A stretch of 64,000 nt of DNA from contig CANBFE010000010.1 of the NCBI GenBank assembly GCA_947367855.1, positions 1-64,000 of the forward strand. The letters are read 5' to 3'. The stretch is from an uncultured Lachnospiraceae bacterium. Lineage in GTDB: Bacteria; Bacillota; Clostridia; Lachnospirales; Lachnospiraceae. Shown here in pieces: positions 60,629 to 64,000 of this stretch. The notes beneath the pieces are model-generated. The model did no database searches. It was not told the origin of the DNA and worked only from the letters and a program-made list of their open reading frames with translations. Position numbers and translations under genes: made by a program. The first letter of the stretch is position 1. Every line of letters begins with the position of its first letter.

Positions 60629-61534
60629 TTACAGTTTCTCGCTGAAGATATTTTTATACCCCTCCCCATAGATCTCAGTGGCGCTGGTAATAATGGTGAA
60701 TGCCCTTGGATCCTCCTGCCGGACAATCTCCTCCAGTTTGGGGGAAAGATGCTTTTTCACGATACAGAGAATAACATTCTTGACAGAGCCGCTGTAAGCC
60801 CCCTGTCCGGAAATATAGGTTGCGCTGATATCGAGCTCCTCCAACAGACGCTTCACAATCACCTGATGGTTATCGCTGATGATAAAGAACATTTTTGCCC
60901 CATCCCTTCCATACAGCACCATGTCAAGAAGGATGGAATTGATAAACACAACCAGTCCCGCATAAAGAGCGGTGTCAATATTCTGAAACACAAAGGCGGA
61001 AGCTGTCACGATCACCGCGTCAGTAAGCAGAAAGAGCAGCCCTGTCTTCAGATGGGGAAGCCGCAGACGCAGCAGTTTTACAATGATATCCGTTCCGCCT
61101 GAAGTAGCTCCCGCCTTGAAGACCAGGCCCAGGCTTACAGCCATCAGGGACCCTCCCGCAAGAGATGCCAGCAGAGGGTCCTCCGTAAGCGCTCCCAGGG
61201 GAGACAGCAGATTCGTAAATGCGGACATCATCATGGTGCAGTACAGCGTGGACAGAATAAAACGCCACCCGAATTTCCACATTCCCAATATCAAAATGGG
61301 GATGTTCACTGCAAACATCCAGGTACCTGTCTCCAGCCCCGTAATTCGGTTCAATATGATGGCGATACCCGTGACGCCGCCAGGCGCCAGGGAATTGGGG
61401 TCCAGAAACAGACTGACGGCAACGGCATAGATCGCCGATGCCGCCGTAATTGTCAGATAATCCAAAATTCTTCGTTTAAATGTTTTTTCTTCCTCGTAGT
61501 GGATTTCGTTTTCCTGCTCTTTGCTGATTTTCAT
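60629..61534 (-). CDS. YitT-family membrane protein with DUF2179 domain
   Basis: This protein of 301 residues has five or six membrane helices (ITAASAIYAVAVSLFL, TGIAIILNRI, GGSLMAVSLGLVFKAGATSGG) and a C-terminal cytoplasmic DUF2179 domain (FFIISDNHQVIVKRLLEEL, EEIVRQEDPRAFTIITSA). The family's function is unclear; transport of a small molecule is one suggestion. It lies between the RACo-like gene and threonine ammonia-lyase on the same strand with short gaps. Confidence 0.88.
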   Translation of the reverse strand: MKISKEQENEIHYEEEKTFKRRILDYLTITAASAIYAVAVSLFLDPNSLAPGGVTGIAIILNRITGLETGTWMFAVNIPILILGMWKFGWRFILSTLYCTMMMSAFTNLLSPLGALTEDPLLASLAGGSLMAVSLGLVFKAGATSGGTDIIVKLLRLRLPHLKTGLLFLLTDAVIVTASAFVFQNIDTALYAGLVVFINSILLDMVLYGRDGAKMFFIISDNHQVIVKRLLEELDISATYISGQGAYSGSVKNVILCIVKKHLSPKLEEIVRQEDPRAFTIITSATEIYGEGYKNIFSEKL

Positions 61535-61551
61535 TTCCTTTTCCTGTTTTA

Positions 61552-62859
61552 TCAGAAACTGGCATTCACCAGTTTGGGACGGTATCCTTCTGCCTCCAGG
61601 GATTTCATGATCTGATTCTTATGCTCCGTGCCGAACGCCTCCATGGTAATACGCAGCTCTACGGCCGTGTTGCGGTTGGTGGTGACAAACTGATTGTGTT
61701 CCAGTTCCACCACATTTCCGTTTGCCTTGGCAATGATGCCTGACACACGATACAGCTCTCCCGGCTTATCCGGCAGAAGAATGGATACACTGAAGATTCT
61801 GTCTCTCATGATAAGTCCCTGCTGTACCACTGAAGACATGGTTGTGACATCCATATTTCCTCCGCTGAGGATGGATACCACTTTCTTGCCCTTCACATCC
61901 AGATGCTTCAGAGCGGCAACTGTCAGCAGACCGGAATTTTCTACTACAATCTTGTGGTTTTCAACCATGTCAAGGAAGGCAACCACTAATTCATGATCCT
62001 CAACGGTAATGATGCCGTCCAGGTTTTTCTGGATGTAGGGGAAGAGCTTGGCGCCTGGAGTCTTCACCGCAGTACCGTCTGCAATGGTGGTAACTTTCGG
62101 AAGGGTGACCACATGTCCCTGGGCAAGGGATGTCTGTAAACAGTTTGCCCCGGCAGGCTCCACTCCAATCACCTTGATTTTGGGATTTAAAAGTTTTGCC
62201 AGAGTTGCCACGCCTGTTGCCAGTCCGCCGCCTCCGATGGGGACCAGAATATAGTCCACAAGGGGAAGCTCCTTGACGATTTCCATGGCAATGGTTCCCT
62301 GTCCGGTAGCCACGGTGAGATCGTCAAAAGGATGGATGAAGGTATAGCCGTTCTCGTCTGCCAGTTCATAGGCTTTGGCGCAGGCTTCGTCGTACACGTC
62401 TCCGTGAAGCACAACTTCCGCCCCATAACCCTTGGTACGGTTTACTTTCATCAGCGGGGTGGTGGTAGGCATTACAATAACTGCCTTTGTGCCATAAGCC
62501 TTGGCGGCATAGGCCACGCCCTGGGCATGGTTGCCGGCGGATGCGGTGATCAGTCCCTTGGCCCTCTCCTCTTCCGAAAGGGTGCTGATCTTGTAATATG
62601 CGCCACGAAGCTTATAAGCGCCTGTGAGCTGCATATTCTCAGGCTTCAGATAAACCCTGTTTCCGGTCTGGGCGCTGAGGTATTCGCTGAAAACCAGCTT
62701 GGTCTCCAGTGTCACCTTCTTTACCACCTCGGAAGCTTCCTCAAATTTCTCCAGGGTAAGCCCCTCCTCCCGGGAAGCCTCCTGGTTCTGGACGGCATTT
62801 TCCTTTACGGATACCTTCTCCTCGGCTACAGCCTGATTTTCCTGCACTTCTTTTCCCAT
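61552..62859 (-). CDS. ilvA: Threonine ammonia-lyase with C-terminal ACT domain
   Basis: This PLP enzyme deaminates threonine to 2-oxobutanoate. The PLP lysine is in LTGAYKLRGAYYKI and the phosphate loop is GGGGLATGV. The C-terminal ACT-like domain (DRIFSVSILLPDKPGELYRV, then VVELEHNQFVTTNRNTAVEL) suggests allosteric control. The 435 residues include an extra, very acidic N-terminal extension of about 35 residues (QENQAVAEEKVSVKENAVQN), rare in the family. It may be biosynthetic (IlvA) or catabolic (TdcB-like); no isoleucine genes are adjacent. AAGGAGGAA lies upstream of the start. It precedes yitT by 17 bases. Confidence 0.93.
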   Translation of the reverse strand: MGKEVQENQAVAEEKVSVKENAVQNQEASREEGLTLEKFEEASEVVKKVTLETKLVFSEYLSAQTGNRVYLKPENMQLTGAYKLRGAYYKISTLSEEERAKGLITASAGNHAQGVAYAAKAYGTKAVIVMPTTTPLMKVNRTKGYGAEVVLHGDVYDEACAKAYELADENGYTFIHPFDDLTVATGQGTIAMEIVKELPLVDYILVPIGGGGLATGVATLAKLLNPKIKVIGVEPAGANCLQTSLAQGHVVTLPKVTTIADGTAVKTPGAKLFPYIQKNLDGIITVEDHELVVAFLDMVENHKIVVENSGLLTVAALKHLDVKGKKVVSILSGGNMDVTTMSSVVQQGLIMRDRIFSVSILLPDKPGELYRVSGIIAKANGNVVELEHNQFVTTNRNTAVELRITMEAFGTEHKNQIMKSLEAEGYRPKLVNASF

Positions 62860-62904
62860 TTTGTTCCTCCTTCTGTGTGAAAATATATTATTATTTTGTA
62901 GTAT

Positions 62905-63852
62905 TTACATTTCATCCTCCTGGGATCTGACGTCAAACAGGGCATTTACAAATTCGTCCGAATCAAACTTCTGGAGATCATCTATGGTCTCTCCCACCCC
63001 GATATACTTCACCGGAACGCGCAGCTCCGACTGTATGGCCACCGCGATGCCTCCCTTTGCCGTCCCGTCCATTTTGGTCAGAATAATTCCCGTCAGGTCA
63101 GCCACTTCCCCAAACTCCCTGGCCTGTACCAGGGCATTCTGCCCCGTGGTGCCGTCCAGGACAATAAGATTCTCCCTGTGGGCGTCCGGAAACTCCCGGT
63201 CTATGATGCGGTTCATTTTCCGCAGTTCTTCCATTAAATTCTTCTTGTTATGAAGGCGGCCTGCGGTATCGATCAGAAGCACCTCCACGCCCCTGGCCTT
63301 TGCCGCGCTGACTGCGTCATAGACCACACTGGCAGGGTCCGCGCCTTCACTGCCCCCTACCATGGGGACGTCGGCCCGCCTGGCCCACTCTGCCAGCTGG
63401 TCTCCCGCTGCTGCGCGGAAGGTATCGGCCGCAGCTATCAGCACTTTTCTGCCGTCGTCCTTGAATTTTCCCGCAAGCTTGCCCACGGAAGTGGTTTTTC
63501 CCACACCGTTGACGCCGATGACCATAATCACCGACTGCTTTATCTCAAAATCGTAGGCATTCTCGCCCACCCGCATCTGTTCCTTGATCCCCTCTATCAG
63601 AAGATGCTTGCATTCCTGCGGTTCCCTGATATGCTGTTCCCTGATCTGCTCCTTCAGGCGGCCCACAATTTCCGTAGTGGCATTCACGCCGATATCCCCC
63701 ATGATCAGGATCTCTTCCAGTTCCTCATAAAAATCATCATCAATGGCCGAAAAACCATTAAACAGAGAATCGATGCCTCTGACGATATTGCTTCTTGTCT
63801 TTGCCAGACCTTCCTTCAATCTGGCAAAAAAACCTTTTTTTCCTTCGCCCAT
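62905..63852 (-). CDS. ftsY: Signal recognition particle receptor FtsY
   Basis: FtsY of 315 residues is a short form without the long acidic N-terminal A domain of E. coli. It has the N-domain (EELEEILIMGDIGVNATTEI), the GTPase motifs GVNGVGKTTSVGKLAG, DTAGRLHNKKNL and TKMDGTAKGG, and the C-terminal GVGETIDDLQKFD. It docks the Ffh-nascent chain complex on the membrane. It is followed on its strand by ilvA, and preceded by smc, the usual smc-ftsY order. The ATG at 63852 lies almost on a GGAGGA, so a slightly different start is possible. Confidence 0.96.
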   Translation of the reverse strand: MGEGKKGFFARLKEGLAKTRSNIVRGIDSLFNGFSAIDDDFYEELEEILIMGDIGVNATTEIVGRLKEQIREQHIREPQECKHLLIEGIKEQMRVGENAYDFEIKQSVIMVIGVNGVGKTTSVGKLAGKFKDDGRKVLIAAADTFRAAAGDQLAEWARRADVPMVGGSEGADPASVVYDAVSAAKARGVEVLLIDTAGRLHNKKNLMEELRKMNRIIDREFPDAHRENLIVLDGTTGQNALVQAREFGEVADLTGIILTKMDGTAKGGIAVAIQSELRVPVKYIGVGETIDDLQKFDSDEFVNALFDVRSQEDEM

Positions 63853-63890
63853 TCCTCCATCATTCTCCTTTCCTTTCTGATGCTGCGCGC

Positions 63891-64000
63891 CTATGTCAGA
63901 TCCTTGTCGATCAGGCTGACGCTTACCAGCGTGGACACTCCCTTCTCCTGCATGGTAATTCCATACAGACGGTCCACCTGCTCCATGGTTCCTCTTCTGT
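63891..64000 (-). CDS. smc: Chromosome segregation protein SMC, C-terminal fragment (cut by window)
   Basis: The last 35 or so codons of a minus-strand gene end at the stop 63893-63891. They read RGTMEQVDRLYGITMQEKG and then VSTLVSVSLI, which matches the C-terminus of SMC (the region after the D-loop, typically YGVTMQEKGVS). The rest lies beyond the window. Its position directly before ftsY supports the call. Confidence 0.85.
   Translation of the reverse strand, partial: RRGTMEQVDRLYGITMQEKGVSTLVSVSLIDKDLT

Noticed and set aside
1..64000. CRISPR arrays, tRNA/rRNA genes, SRP RNA, T-box or other known riboswitches
   Set aside because: I looked for regularly spaced repeats, conserved tRNA arms and T-box core sequence on both strands and saw none; a covariance-model search would be needed to exclude divergent RNAs.

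Overview
The window looks like chromosomal DNA from a spore-forming Firmicute of class Clostridia, most likely a Lachnospiraceae. The evidence is gene order and protein type: a B. subtilis-like block (rplS, rbgA, rnhB, FliK-like, FlhB-like, yraN, pgeF), a clostridial DUF512-der-plsY-gpsA run, the sporulation gene gerW/ytfJ with its DUF2953 partner, and family-typical small proteins. Almost all genes lie on the minus strand. Species was not determined. I see no tRNA, rRNA, CRISPR array, prophage or intact insertion sequence.

Layout. 1-272: a perfect 77-bp inverted repeat around a 118-bp spacer with a good sigma-70 promoter; each arm is an intrinsic terminator. 400-4650: a two-gene carbohydrate operon (DUF5107 protein and a TIM-barrel hydrolase) behind a consensus promoter and a long leader. 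4796-9256: accessory genes, namely a MATE transporter, a fusion of helix-turn-helix, zinc ribbon and methyltransferase, a decayed AAA/DUF1703 gene and a GNAT. 9468-16673: gyrB-like, degV, recG, fakA and asp23, with divergent rpmB. 16890-28000: a 46-residue membrane protein, gerW, DUF2953, a small conserved protein, NUDIX, a PBP/FtsW pair, a U32 protein, zapA and mutS. 28152-33584: two large ABC exporters with N-terminal extensions and zinc ribbons, with a DUF1854 protein between them. 33815-34044: a compact unit encoding a 24-residue peptide. 34328-45044: MATE, gpsA, plsY, der, DUF512 radical SAM protein, prs (plus strand) and a histidine kinase/response regulator pair. 45109-56540: pgeF back through rplS, trmD, rimM, khpA, rpsP, ffh and ylxM. 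56690-62859: genes lying between ylxM and ftsY, which are usually adjacent: a plus-strand operon (SDR, phosphoesterase, ATP-grasp), then a RACo-like activator, a YitT protein and threonine ammonia-lyase. 62905-64000: ftsY and the 3' end of smc.

How they work together. FakA and a DegV (FakB-type) protein suggest exogenous fatty acid use, feeding phosphatidate synthesis through GpsA and PlsY. Ffh, FtsY and two signal peptidases form the secretion pathway. RimM, TrmD, S16, L19, L28, RbgA and Der serve ribosome assembly. FtsW, a transpeptidase and ZapA serve envelope growth and division.

The parts least explained by known biology are the inverted-repeat promoter module at the left edge, the 24-residue peptide gene near 33.9 kb, the ABC/DUF1854 system, and the SDR/phosphoesterase/ATP-grasp operon. 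Start codons were moved downstream of the longest reading frame wherever a Shine-Dalgarno sequence decided the matter. Functional assignments rest on motifs read by eye, without database searches.
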